From: a virus
IMG/VR virus record: IMGVR_UViG_3300045996_001073
Location: 1 to 22,069 of that record
Strand: one strand, 5' to 3'
Length of the DNA: 22,069 nucleotides
Shown here: piece by piece, positions 1 to 6,668 of the stretch
Numbering within the stretch: the first letter of the stretch is position 1
Layout: each line of letters opens with the position of its first letter
The notes under the pieces: generated by a model
Seen by the model: the letters and a program-made list of their open reading frames with translations, nothing else
Told to the model about the DNA's origin: nothing
The model's database searches: none
Translations under genes and position numbers: made by a program

Positions 1-114
1 CTGCAATCCTTCCCGCGAGCCTCGCTCGAGGAGCTCCTCGGAGACTTGCAAAAAAATTTGCAAAAGTCGCAGGCCGTTTTGCAAAACCGCGAGCTCGAGG
101 AGGCCGAAGCGTGA
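1..114 (+). CDS. C-terminal end of an upstream gene (partial)
   Basis: The window opens inside a reading frame that gives 37 residues before a TGA. The tail is rich in Leu, Gln, Lys and Glu (LQKNLQKSQAVLQNRE) and looks helical, perhaps coiled coil. Its stop overlaps the GTG start of the methyltransferase (GTGA), so the two are probably translationally coupled. Too little is present to name the product; a capsid-side structural gene would fit its place before the connector genes, but that is only positional. The codons CAA, AAA, AAT and TTG in this piece are A/T-rich compared with everything downstream. Confidence 0.7.
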   Translation: MQSFPRASLEELLGDLQKNLQKSQAVLQNRELEEAEA

Positions 115-674
115 AGCGGCCGGCGCTTCCCGCGACGAGCGTGCGCGGCGCAATCCGCAAATGGATCGAGCGCCATGCCGACAAGCTCGGCGACCATGTG
201 CTCGAGATCGGCTCGCGCAGGCACGCGCCCGATGCATGGTGGCTCGACAACCGCGACCTCGCGCGCGGCGAATGGACCGGAATCGACATGCAGCCGGGCC
301 CGGGCGTCGATGTGATCGCCGATGTGCACGAGCTCCCCGTCGCATGGCGCGGCTACTTCTCCGGCCTGCTCTGCAGCGAAGTCCTCGAGCATGTCGCGCG
401 GCCCTGGATCGCATTGCCGAAGATGCGCGCCGTCGTCAAGCCGGGCGGCTGGGCGATCTTCACGACGCTGACCTGCTTTCCGATCCACGGATTTCCGGAC
501 GACTTCTACCGCTTCACGGAGAGCGGGCTCGGCCTGATGCTCGAGGACGCGGGCTTCAGCAGCGTCGAGCTCGCAAGCGCCGGGCGCGTGACATTCGAGC
601 TCAACGACCACGGCGAGCGCGGCTATTCGCGGCGCCAGTCCCCCATGCATGTGTTCGCGGTGGCGCAATGCTGA
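111..674 (+). CDS. Class I SAM-dependent methyltransferase
   Basis: The 187-residue product has the order of motifs of a small Rossmann-fold methyltransferase of the Methyltransf_11 type. HVLEIGS at residues 29-35 is the SAM-binding loop, Asp59 in GIDM is the acidic residue ending strand 2, ADVHELP follows at 70-76, SEVLEHV at 89-95 and VKPGG at 109-113. The GTG start overlaps the previous stop by four bases, and the 3' end overlaps the glycosyltransferase start by seven bases, so the two enzymes are almost certainly made together. The acceptor cannot be read from the sequence. Relatives act on sugars, small molecules or proteins. Next to a glycosyltransferase and virion genes, I infer methylation of a glycan or of a virion component. 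It has no target-recognition domain of the DNA methylase kind. Confidence 0.85.
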   Translation: MKRPALPATSVRGAIRKWIERHADKLGDHVLEIGSRRHAPDAWWLDNRDLARGEWTGIDMQPGPGVDVIADVHELPVAWRGYFSGLLCSEVLEHVARPWIALPKMRAVVKPGGWAIFTTLTCFPIHGFPDDFYRFTESGLGLMLEDAGFSSVELASAGRVTFELNDHGERGYSRRQSPMHVFAVAQC

Positions 675-1336
675 CCCTGCTAACGCCGACCGGCGACCGC
701 CCGCAGGCCTGGGCCCTGTGCGAACGCTGGATGCTCGCGCAGGACTATCCCGATGACGTCCGGTGGATCGTCGTTGATGACGGCGCCGAGCCGCTGCAGA
801 TTCGATTCGAGCGCCCTGGCTGGCTCCTGCGCGTGCTGCGGCTGCCGCCAATGCAGGGCAACAGCCAAGCGCGCAACCTGCTCGCGGGGCTCGAGGAGGC
901 CGGCGTCGGGCCGCTCGCGATCATCGAGGACGACGATTGGTATGCGCCGTCCTGGCTCTCGACCTGCGCGCGCGAGCTCGAGCGCGCCGAGCTCGTCGGC
1001 GAACGCCGGGCGCGCTACTACAACGTCGCGCTGCGCTGCGGCCGCCAGCTGAAGAACGAGACGCACGCGAGCCTGTGCTCGACGGCGCTGCATGGCGCGG
1101 CGATCGGCGTGCTGCGCCGCGCCTGCGAGTCGCGCGAGAAGTTCATCGACATTCAGCTATGGCGCGCGCACCGCTTCGCGCGCCTCTTCAACGGGCACCG
1201 CGTGGTCGGGATCAAGGGGCTACCGGGCCGCGCCGGGATCGGCATGGGGCACCGCGCGGATTTCATCGGGCAGCGCGATCCGCACGGCGCGCTGCTGCGC
1301 GATTGGATCGGAAACGACGCGGAGGCCTACCTATGA
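668..1336 (+). CDS. GT-A-fold (family 2-like) glycosyltransferase
   Basis: The 222-residue product starts MLTLLTPTGDRP, a typical beta strand and nucleotide-sugar loop of GT-A enzymes. It continues with DVRWIVVDDG at about 30-39, a QARN motif at 67-70 and IIEDDDWYAP at 85-94, where the acidic cluster plays the DxD metal and nucleotide-sugar role. There is no transmembrane segment, so it should act in the cytoplasm. ATG at 668 is chosen over a longer upstream reading because that part lies inside the methyltransferase gene and has no conserved content. The gene ends in an ATGA overlap with the connector gene. Phage enzymes of this family can modify DNA, O-antigen or virion proteins; the position among virion genes favours virion protein decoration, but that is inference. 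Confidence 0.82.
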   Translation: MLTLLTPTGDRPQAWALCERWMLAQDYPDDVRWIVVDDGAEPLQIRFERPGWLLRVLRLPPMQGNSQARNLLAGLEEAGVGPLAIIEDDDWYAPSWLSTCARELERAELVGERRARYYNVALRCGRQLKNETHASLCSTALHGAAIGVLRRACESREKFIDIQLWRAHRFARLFNGHRVVGIKGLPGRAGIGMGHRADFIGQRDPHGALLRDWIGNDAEAYL

Positions 1337-1749
1337 TCCAGGCGACAACGATCACGCTCGAGCAGACGCGCAAGGCGCTGCGCATGACGCACACCGCGGA
1401 CGACGAGGAACTGCAGCGGCTGCTCGACGCGGCGACTCAGGAGTGCCTGCGCTTTCTGAATCGCTCGCAGCTGCCGACGCTGCCGCACGACATGCCGCGC
1501 TATCCGCTGCCGCGCGCCGGCGATGTCCTTTACCCTGGCTGGCCGGGCACCTATTGGGACGGCAGCAGCAGCAGCAGCAGCGAGAGCGAGGACACGCCGA
1601 GCAGCGAGGATCCCGTGGCGCCCGATGTCGCCGAAGGGATCATCCTGCTCGTCAAGGCGGGCTATGAGGGCGACCTGCTGAAGCGCGGCATCTACCGCGC
1701 AGCGGCCGAGGCGCTGTGGCAGCCCTACCGGATCGGCATGGGGGTTTGA
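1333..1749 (+). CDS. gp6-like head-tail connector
   Basis: The 138-residue product matches the small helical connector family (phage gp6-like). It has an N-terminal ITLEQTRKALR helix, then ADDEELQRLLDAATQECLRFL at about 18-38, and a C-terminal helix in PDVAEGIILLVKAGYEGD. Proteins of this family form a ring below the portal. The usual length is about 100 residues. This one is longer because a Pro/Tyr-rich and then Ser/Glu-rich segment (about residues 45-95, including six consecutive serines) sits between the helices. The start overlaps the glycosyltransferase stop by four bases (ATGA). The next gene follows three bases after its stop. Confidence 0.8.
   Translation: MIQATTITLEQTRKALRMTHTADDEELQRLLDAATQECLRFLNRSQLPTLPHDMPRYPLPRAGDVLYPGWPGTYWDGSSSSSSESEDTPSSEDPVAPDVAEGIILLVKAGYEGDLLKRGIYRAAAEALWQPYRIGMGV
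1564..1581 (+). repeat. AGC trinucleotide repeat, six units
   Basis: Six uninterrupted AGC codons encode Ser78-Ser83 of the connector protein, followed by the acidic Ser-rich stretch ESEDTPSSED. It is in frame, so length change by slippage would add or remove serines without breaking the gene. Confidence 0.9.
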
Positions 1750-1752
1750 GCC

Positions 1753-2106
1753 GTGACGACACTTTCGCAGCGCCTGCGCCACCGCGTCGATATTGAAGCG
1801 CTCGCGACGAGCCAGGATTCGGACACGGGCGCGGAAAGCGAGGCGTGGGACAGCATCCTCGATTCCGACGCGGAGCTCGTGCCGGCCGAGATCGTCGCGC
1901 TCTCGGGCCGCGAGTTCATCGCCGCCCAGGCCGGGCAGGCGGGGATCACCACGCGGATCACGCTGCGCTGGCGCACCGATCTGAAGGCGCACAGCACGCG
2001 CATCGTCCACGATGGAACGGCCTACAACATCGAAGCGATCCTCCCGGATCCCTCGCTGCGCGGGCATGTCACGCTGATGTGCTCGAGCGGGGTGAATGTC
2101 GGATGA
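1753..2106 (+). CDS. Head closure / head-tail joining protein
   Basis: The 117-residue product fits the Phage_H_T_join family (SPP1 gp16-like), which seals the connector and gives the tail its docking surface. Family features are the start RLRHRVDIE at residues 7-15, a SGREFIAAQA block at about 51-60, TRITLRW at about 68-74, a short HDGTAYNIEAI strand pair near 86-96 and a compact beta end. The start is GTG with weak ribosome binding, so it probably depends on coupling from the connector gene three bases upstream. The 3' end overlaps the next ATG by four bases. Confidence 0.82.
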   Translation: MTTLSQRLRHRVDIEALATSQDSDTGAESEAWDSILDSDAELVPAEIVALSGREFIAAQAGQAGITTRITLRWRTDLKAHSTRIVHDGTAYNIEAILPDPSLRGHVTLMCSSGVNVG

Positions 2107-2594
2107 AAACCGAGTTCAGGCTCCACGGCGTCGATGGCGTGCTCGACATGCTGCGCGCGCTGCCGCCCGAGATCGTCAGCAAGCGCGGCGGGCCGGTGCG
2201 CGCCGCGCTGCGCAAGGGAGCGCGCGTCATCCATCGCGCCGCGAAGGCGAACATTGAGGCGAAGACGGGCGAGGATCCGGCATTGAGCACCGGGCTGCTG
2301 GCCGAGAGCCTCGTCGTCTCGCGCGGCAAGGCGCCAGCGGGCGGCGGCGGCGAGCGCTACCTCGTGCGGCTGAAGCGCAAGACCTACCCGGGCCGCAAGG
2401 GCAAGCCGACGACGACGCTGAAAAGCGGGCATCTGCTGGAATACGGCTCGAGCCAGCAGCCGGCCGAGCCGTGGCTGCGGCCGGCCTTCGCGATAAAAGC
2501 GCGCGAGGCGATCGAGACGATCGAGCGCGACCTGCTCCGCTCGATCGACCGCATCACGAAGCGCCTCGCGCGCAGCGCAGCAGGAGGCCGCTGA
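2103..2594 (+). CDS. HK97 gp10-like neck/tail component
   Basis: The 163-residue product begins KTEFRLHGVDGVLDMLRALP and continues with a long basic helix (AALRKGARVIHRAAKANIEA). It ends with HLLEYGSSQQPAEPWLRPAF, close to the conserved 'E.G...QPA.PFLRPA' end of the HK97 gp10 family (PF04883). These proteins lie at the head-tail joint and are needed for a complete tail. The order connector, closure, gp10, terminator matches HK97-type genomes. It overlaps the gene before it by four bases and shares one base with the next start (TGATG). Confidence 0.85.
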   Translation: MKTEFRLHGVDGVLDMLRALPPEIVSKRGGPVRAALRKGARVIHRAAKANIEAKTGEDPALSTGLLAESLVVSRGKAPAGGGGERYLVRLKRKTYPGRKGKPTTTLKSGHLLEYGSSQQPAEPWLRPAFAIKAREAIETIERDLLRSIDRITKRLARSAAGGR

Positions 2595-2983
2595 TGTTTC
2601 CGCCGGTCTTCGCGAAGCTGAAGGCGAACGCCGCGGTCAAGGCGATCGTCGGGACCAATCCGCCGCACATCTGGCGCAAGCAGATCCCGGACGACATTCC
2701 TCGCCCGGTGCGGATCCCCTACATCACGTGGTTCGTCGTCGTCGGCGTGCCAGAGGGCTCGCTCGAGCTCGTTGCGCCGCTCGACCGCGTCGCGATTCAG
2801 GTGGACTGTTTCCACACCACGGATTCCGGTGTAATCGCGCTGGCGCAGGCCGCGCGCGACGCGCTCGAGCCTTTTGCGGTCATGACCGGCATGCCGGTGG
2901 ACGAGAAAGAGACGGAGACGAAGCTCCACCATCTGGCGCTTCAGTTCGATTGGTTCGTGGGGAGGCCTGCGCTGCAGGCCTGA
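2594..2983 (+). CDS. DUF3168-like tail terminator/completion protein
   Basis: The 129-residue product starts MFPPVFAKLKANAAVKAIVG and has PYITWFVVVG near residue 40, RVAIQVDCFH near 70, LAQAARDALEP near 85-95 and HHLALQFDWFV close to the end. This is the DUF3168 pattern, a gpU-like fold that caps the tail tube at the neck. AGGAGG at 2582-2587 is a strong ribosome binding site and supports ATG 2594. It is followed by the first real intergenic gap in the operon, 51 bases, before the major tail gene. Confidence 0.82.
   Translation: MFPPVFAKLKANAAVKAIVGTNPPHIWRKQIPDDIPRPVRIPYITWFVVVGVPEGSLELVAPLDRVAIQVDCFHTTDSGVIALAQAARDALEPFAVMTGMPVDEKETETKLHHLALQFDWFVGRPALQA
2964..2980 (+). other. Hairpin at the 3' end of the tail terminator gene
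   Basis: GGCCTGC and GCAGGCC form a perfect seven-pair stem with a three-base loop, ending just before the TGA of the tail terminator gene. No U run follows. It may be an mRNA-processing or stabilising structure at the boundary before the highly expressed tail tube gene. The function is not shown. Confidence 0.4.
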
Positions 2984-2996
2984 GCGTTTCAACCGC

Positions 2997-3021
2997 GGCC
3001 GGCTGAATGCTGGCCATTCTT
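2997..3021 (+). terminator. Possible weak terminator or mRNA-stabilising hairpin
   Basis: GGCCGGC (2997-3003) pairs with GCTGGCC (3009-3015) across a five-base loop, with one G-U pair. ATTCTT follows, which is only partly U-rich. It is the second hairpin in 50 bases and lies directly before the ribosome binding site of the major tail gene. A partial terminator or a 5' stabiliser of the tail tube message both fit. Confidence 0.3.
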
Positions 3022-3034
3022 CAGGAGAGCAGCC

Positions 3035-3559
3035 GTGTCCATCATCGACAACGCATTCGAGTCGAAGGGCTCGCACATCTACTTCACCGATTCATCGGTC
3101 GAGCCGGCGGTGATCCGCAAGCTCGTATGCCCGACCGGCGTGCCCGGCGTCAACGGCGGCACGACCGACCGCATCGACACGACCTGCCTGGACAACACCG
3201 GGCGCTATCGCACGAACATCCCGGGCTATGGCACGCCCGATGACGTCGCGGTCCCGTTCATCCTCTACGCGGGCGACGACGGGCACCGCGCGCTCAAGCG
3301 CCTGCAGACCTCCGCGGCTCAGGTGCATTGGTGGGTCGGCCTTTCCGACGCGCTCGTCGTGCCGGAAGAGATCGACAGCGACGGCCTGATGGTGCTGCCC
3401 GAGGACCGGAGCGCCTTCGACTTCATGGGCAGCGTCGCAAACCTCGTCTTCACGGTCGAGGAAAACAACGTCGTGCGCGGGACCGTGACGATCCGGCCGA
3501 GCGGCGACACCACATGGACGGAATCCTCCGCCCTGGCTGAATCCTCCTCTTCGTCCTGA
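3035..3559 (+). CDS. Major tail protein (tail tube)
   Basis: The 174-residue product should polymerise into the hexameric rings of the tail tube. Its position between the tail terminator and the tail chaperones is diagnostic for siphophages. The mixed beta content (SHIYFTDSS, TTDRIDTTCLDNTGRYR, VPFILYAGDDGHRAL, VNLVFTVEENNVVRGTVTIRPSG-like strands) fits a lambda V-type tube fold. The GTG start at 3035 has AGGAGAG about eight bases upstream. The C-terminus is Ser/Glu-rich and ends in five serines, a flexible tail that could sit on the outside of the tube. This is the one gene here with its own clear leader, as expected for the most abundant tail protein. Confidence 0.83.
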   Translation: MSIIDNAFESKGSHIYFTDSSVEPAVIRKLVCPTGVPGVNGGTTDRIDTTCLDNTGRYRTNIPGYGTPDDVAVPFILYAGDDGHRALKRLQTSAAQVHWWVGLSDALVVPEEIDSDGLMVLPEDRSAFDFMGSVANLVFTVEENNVVRGTVTIRPSGDTTWTESSALAESSSSS

Positions 3560-3564
3560 GCGCC

Positions 3565-3942
3565 GTGAAGGCGCTATTGATGGCTCGCGGTGGGGTGTGC
3601 ACCGCGGATCGAAAGCTCGCGGACGGCGAGGAGCACACCCTCCATTTCAAGGCGAAGACGCCGACCGAGGTCGCGCTCTTCTCCGCTGCCGAATCGCGCT
3701 GGCAGAACACCGGCGACGAAGCCGTCAAGGAACGGGAAAAGCGCCGCGCCGCATTCATCGCCTCGAGCCTGTGCGACGAGAGCGGCGCGCTGCTGATGAC
3801 CGAGGCGGAGGCCGAGCAGATCCCCGCGTCGCTGCGGCCGGAGCTCTGCTCGATGATTCTCGACGGCTCCGCGCAGACGGTCGGCGGAAAAAACGATTTG
3901 CGGTCAGGGGCGAAGAATGGTTCTGGCACATCCTCGCCCTAG
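3565..3942 (+). CDS. Tail assembly chaperone G
   Basis: The 125-residue product is the zero-frame product of a lambda G/G-T type arrangement, lying between the tail tube and tape measure genes. It is acidic and helical (TPTEVALFSAAESRW at 32-46, AVKEREKRRAAFIASSLCD at 53-71, AEAEQIPASLRPELCSMIL at 81-99). G proteins bind the tape measure and tube subunits during assembly and are absent from the finished tail. The frame runs through a slippery A AAA AAC at codons 109-110 and stops 16 codons later. The GTG start is five bases after the tail tube stop. An in-frame ATG at 3580 is an alternative. Confidence 0.82.
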   Translation: MKALLMARGGVCTADRKLADGEEHTLHFKAKTPTEVALFSAAESRWQNTGDEAVKEREKRRAAFIASSLCDESGALLMTEAEAEQIPASLRPELCSMILDGSAQTVGGKNDLRSGAKNGSGTSSP

Positions 3943-4241
3943 CACTCGGGGGCCGCACGATCGCCGAATGGCAAGCATCCATGACGCTGCCCGAGTTCCT
4001 GTCATGGGCGGAGTTCTACGAGGCCTATCCCTTCGACGACTTCAATCGCTTTCACCGGCCGGCCGCGCTCGTGGCCAGCGCGGCGAACCCGAACCGGGAG
4101 ATCCGCGCAAGCCTGGATTGGCTGCAGCCGCTGCCAAAGGCCGCGCCAGCGCCGGGCGTGCTGCCGCCGGTGCAGAAGAGCCTCGCGAACGCCTTCGCAG
4201 CCTTCCCGCGGCCGCGCCGCCGGGCTAAGAAAGAGGACTGA
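3565..4241 (+). CDS. Tail assembly chaperone G-T (-1 frameshift product)
   Basis: Joining 3565-3894 to 3894-4241 gives a 225-residue fusion: 110 residues of G, then a T domain read in the -1 frame. The T part has no start of its own near the junction and reads RFAVRGEEWFWHILALALGG, then SMTLPEFLSWAEFYEAYPFD, the conserved 'L.EF..W..FY...PFDD' pattern of phage T-like domains. It ends in a basic, Pro-rich tail (RPRRRAKKED). In lambda the G-T form is a minor product needed in a fixed ratio to G, and its T domain recruits tail tube subunits to the tape measure. The fusion stops five bases before the tape measure start. A second frame carrying a conserved domain right after a canonical heptamer makes frameshifting very likely. 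Confidence 0.85.
3888..3894 (+). promoter_or_regulatory. Programmed -1 frameshift slippery site A AAA AAC
   Basis: In the G frame the codons are GGA AAA AAC, so the heptamer has the correct X XXY YYZ phase. A -1 slip leads directly into the T-domain frame at CGA (3894-3896). Confidence 0.88.
3906..3940 (+). promoter_or_regulatory. Possible stimulatory stem-loop for the frameshift
   Basis: AGGGGCGA (3906-3913) can pair with TCGCCCT (3934-3940) with one bulged G and a 20-base loop. It begins 11 bases after the slippery site, slightly longer than the usual spacer. A different or larger fold is possible; no energy was calculated. Confidence 0.35.
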
Positions 4242-4246
4242 CCATC

Positions 4247-6664
4247 ATGACTGCCGGCTCCATCATCGTTGACCTGCTGATGCGCACCGCCTCTTTCGAG
4301 ACGGACACGAAGCGCGCGGAGAAGCGCCTCGCGGACATGCGCAAAGAGGCCGAGCGCATCGGAAAGGGCATCGGCGTCGCGATGGCGGCGGTCGGCGTGG
4401 CGGCCGTCGCGCTGGTGAAGAATTCGATCGACGCGGCCGACGCGACTGGAAAGCTCGCGCAGCAGACGGGCACCACCGTCGAGGAGCTCTCGGCGCTGAC
4501 CTATGCGGCGAGCCTTGCGGACGTCTCTCAGGAGGAGCTCGCCGCCGGGCTGGTGAAGCTGACGCGCACCATGAGCGAGGCAGAGGCCGGTAACAAGGAT
4601 GCGGCCGCCTCGTTCGATGCGCTCGGGATCAAGCTGCGCAACACGGACGGCAGCCTGAAGAGCTCGGATCAGGTGCTGCGCGAGATCGCCTCGCGCTTTG
4701 CGTCGATGCCCGATGGGATCGAGAAGACGAACGCGGCCGTCGAGCTCTTCGGCCGCTCCGGCGCGCAGCTGATCCCGCTGCTGAATGGCGGCGCGAGCGG
4801 CATGCAGGCGATGCGCGAGGAGGCCGAGCGGCTCGGCGTCGTGATCTCCACCGACACCGCGAAGGCCGCGGAGGAGTTCAACGACAACATCACGCGCGTG
4901 ACGGCCGCGATCACCGGGCTCGCGAACCGCGCGACGGCCGACCTGCTGCCGTCGCTGGGCGCCGTTTCCGAGGAGCTCGTCGCGCTCGCGAAGAGCGAGG
5001 AGACGGTCGCGGTCGCGACTGCGCTGATCCGCGGCGCGATCGACACGGCGATCGTGCTCTTTCAGACGCTGGCCGTGGTCGGCTCCGACGTCGGCTTCGT
5101 GTTCCTGGGCGTCGGGCGCGAGATCGGCGCTTGGATCGCTCAGATCGAGGCCGCGGCGCGCGGCGACTGGCAGGGCTTCAAGGCGATCAGCGAAGCGGTC
5201 AAGGCGGACGGCGAGCGCGCGCGCGAGGAGCTCGACAAGTTTCAGGCGCGCATCATGGCGATCGGGCGCACGCGCGTGCCAGAACGGCCCACGCTGGCCG
5301 ACAACCCGTTCCTGGCTGTCGATGCCTCGGGCGGGGGCTCCGCGCCTGCTGGCGGCCGTCCTGGCAAGCCCGCGAAGCAGTCCGAGGCAGAGCGCTACCT
5401 CGAGGGGCTGCAGAAGCAGTCCGAAAAGGTCCGCGAGCTCTCCGTCCTCGAGCAGGCGCTCGCGGACATCCAGGGGCGCCGGATCGAAGGCCTGACGCCG
5501 AAGCTGCGCGATCAGATCCTCGCGCAGGCCGCGCTCGTCGATCAGCAAAAGCGCGCCGCCGGCATGCTGGACGCGCAGAAAAAGCAGGAGGAGGAGCGGC
5601 TCGAGTTCATCCGCAAGGCGGCGGAGGAGGAGGCCGCGATCCGCCGCAGCGTCTCCGAATCCATGCGCGCCCAGGCGGAAGCCCGCATGGCGGAGATCGC
5701 CGGCCTGATCGAGGGCAACGAGTCGCTGCGCGACGAGATCGCGGTCCTGCAGGGCGGCGTCGAGGCGCGGCGCGCGATCGAGCGCGCGCGGATCTCGAGC
5801 ACGATCGCGCTGAAGGAAGAGACGCGCGCGATGCTGCAGAACGCGGGCGGCAGCGAGGCGCAGATCCAGGCGCTCGAGCAGGAGATCGCGCTGCTGCGCG
5901 AGCGCGCCGGGCTGCTCGACAAGCGCGTCCTGGCCGAGACGGACAAAGAGGTCCGCGACGCCGCGGCCGAGAGCCGCAAGACGCTCGCCGATCAGATCGA
6001 GCGCGGAATTCTCGAGGGCTCGCGCGAAGGGCTCGACCTCATGGAGATTTTCGAGGCCGAGCTCAAGGCGCATTTCGCGAAGACGGTGCTCCGGCCGGTG
6101 ATCGAGCCGGTCGCGGACGCGCTGACGAAGGTGATCGAGGAGTTCGTCAAGGCGATCGTGCTCGGGGGGCGCTCGAGCTCGAGCGGCGGCGGCGGGCTGG
6201 CCGGGCTCTTCGGCTCCCTATTCGGCAGCAGCGGCGGCGCTGGCGGGACGGTGGCCACGGACGACGCGCTCGCGCTGTTCTTCCATCGCGGCGGCATCGC
6301 GGGCTATGACGGCGATGTGCGGCGCTACCACTCGGGCGGGCTGGTGCACGGCGAGGTGCCGCTCATCGCCCAGGCCGGCGAGGAGATTCTCAGGCGCGAC
6401 GATCCGCGGCACCGCTGGAACATGACGGCGCGGCGCGACGGCCCGGCTCTCGTCGCTGCTGCGGCGCCCATCTTCAATTTCGAGATCGTGAACAACGCGC
6501 CCAACGTGCGGCCGCGCGTCGAGCGGCGCGAAGACGGCGGCGCGCGCGTCATCATCGACCAGATCAAAGGCGAGCTCGCGGAGGACATGCGCAACGGCGG
6601 CGAGTTCGCCTCCGCGATGGAATCGAACATGGGCGCGCGGCGGGCGCCTTCGCTGATGCGCTGA
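4247..6664 (+). CDS. Tail tape measure protein
   Basis: The 805-residue product is the longest early tail gene and directly follows G-T, as a tape measure should. The start region (FETDTKRAEKRLADMRKE at 17-34, then a hydrophobic GIGVAMAAVGVAAVALV at 41-57) and ADATGKLAQQTGTTVEELSA at 64-83 are typical of this family. A second hydrophobic stretch lies at about 265-300. Long charged helices at about 375-480 and 530-590 suit an extended coiled rod. The end has LMEIFEAELKAHFAKTVLRP near residue 600, a recurring lambda H-like feature, then a Gly/Ser linker. It sets tail length (about 120 nm predicted) and is probably ejected before DNA. No peptidase or transglycosylase domain is evident. Confidence 0.9.
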   Translation: MTAGSIIVDLLMRTASFETDTKRAEKRLADMRKEAERIGKGIGVAMAAVGVAAVALVKNSIDAADATGKLAQQTGTTVEELSALTYAASLADVSQEELAAGLVKLTRTMSEAEAGNKDAAASFDALGIKLRNTDGSLKSSDQVLREIASRFASMPDGIEKTNAAVELFGRSGAQLIPLLNGGASGMQAMREEAERLGVVISTDTAKAAEEFNDNITRVTAAITGLANRATADLLPSLGAVSEELVALAKSEETVAVATALIRGAIDTAIVLFQTLAVVGSDVGFVFLGVGREIGAWIAQIEAAARGDWQGFKAISEAVKADGERAREELDKFQARIMAIGRTRVPERPTLADNPFLAVDASGGGSAPAGGRPGKPAKQSEAERYLEGLQKQSEKVRELSVLEQALADIQGRRIEGLTPKLRDQILAQAALVDQQKRAAGMLDAQKKQEEERLEFIRKAAEEEAAIRRSVSESMRAQAEARMAEIAGLIEGNESLRDEIAVLQGGVEARRAIERARISSTIALKEETRAMLQNAGGSEAQIQALEQEIALLRERAGLLDKRVLAETDKEVRDAAAESRKTLADQIERGILEGSREGLDLMEIFEAELKAHFAKTVLRPVIEPVADALTKVIEEFVKAIVLGGRSSSSGGGGLAGLFGSLFGSSGGAGGTVATDDALALFFHRGGIAGYDGDVRRYHSGGLVHGEVPLIAQAGEEILRRDDPRHRWNMTARRDGPALVAAAAPIFNFEIVNNAPNVRPRVERREDGGARVIIDQIKGELAEDMRNGGEFASAMESNMGARRAPSLMR

Positions 6665-6668
6665 CGCC

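Noticed and set aside
161-667. Upstream extension of the glycosyltransferase frame
   Set aside because: The extra residues are Arg/Ala-rich, overlap the methyltransferase and match no enzyme fold. ATG 668 begins the conserved first strand.
111-674. DNA methyltransferase of a modification system
   Set aside because: No DPPY, NPPF or cytosine methylase motifs, no target-recognition domain and no restriction partner are present.
4052-6073. Long minus-strand open frame of 673 codons opposite the tape measure gene
   Set aside because: It is Arg/Leu/Asp-rich low-complexity sequence typical of antisense frames in GC-rich DNA, and the plus strand carries a clear tape measure.
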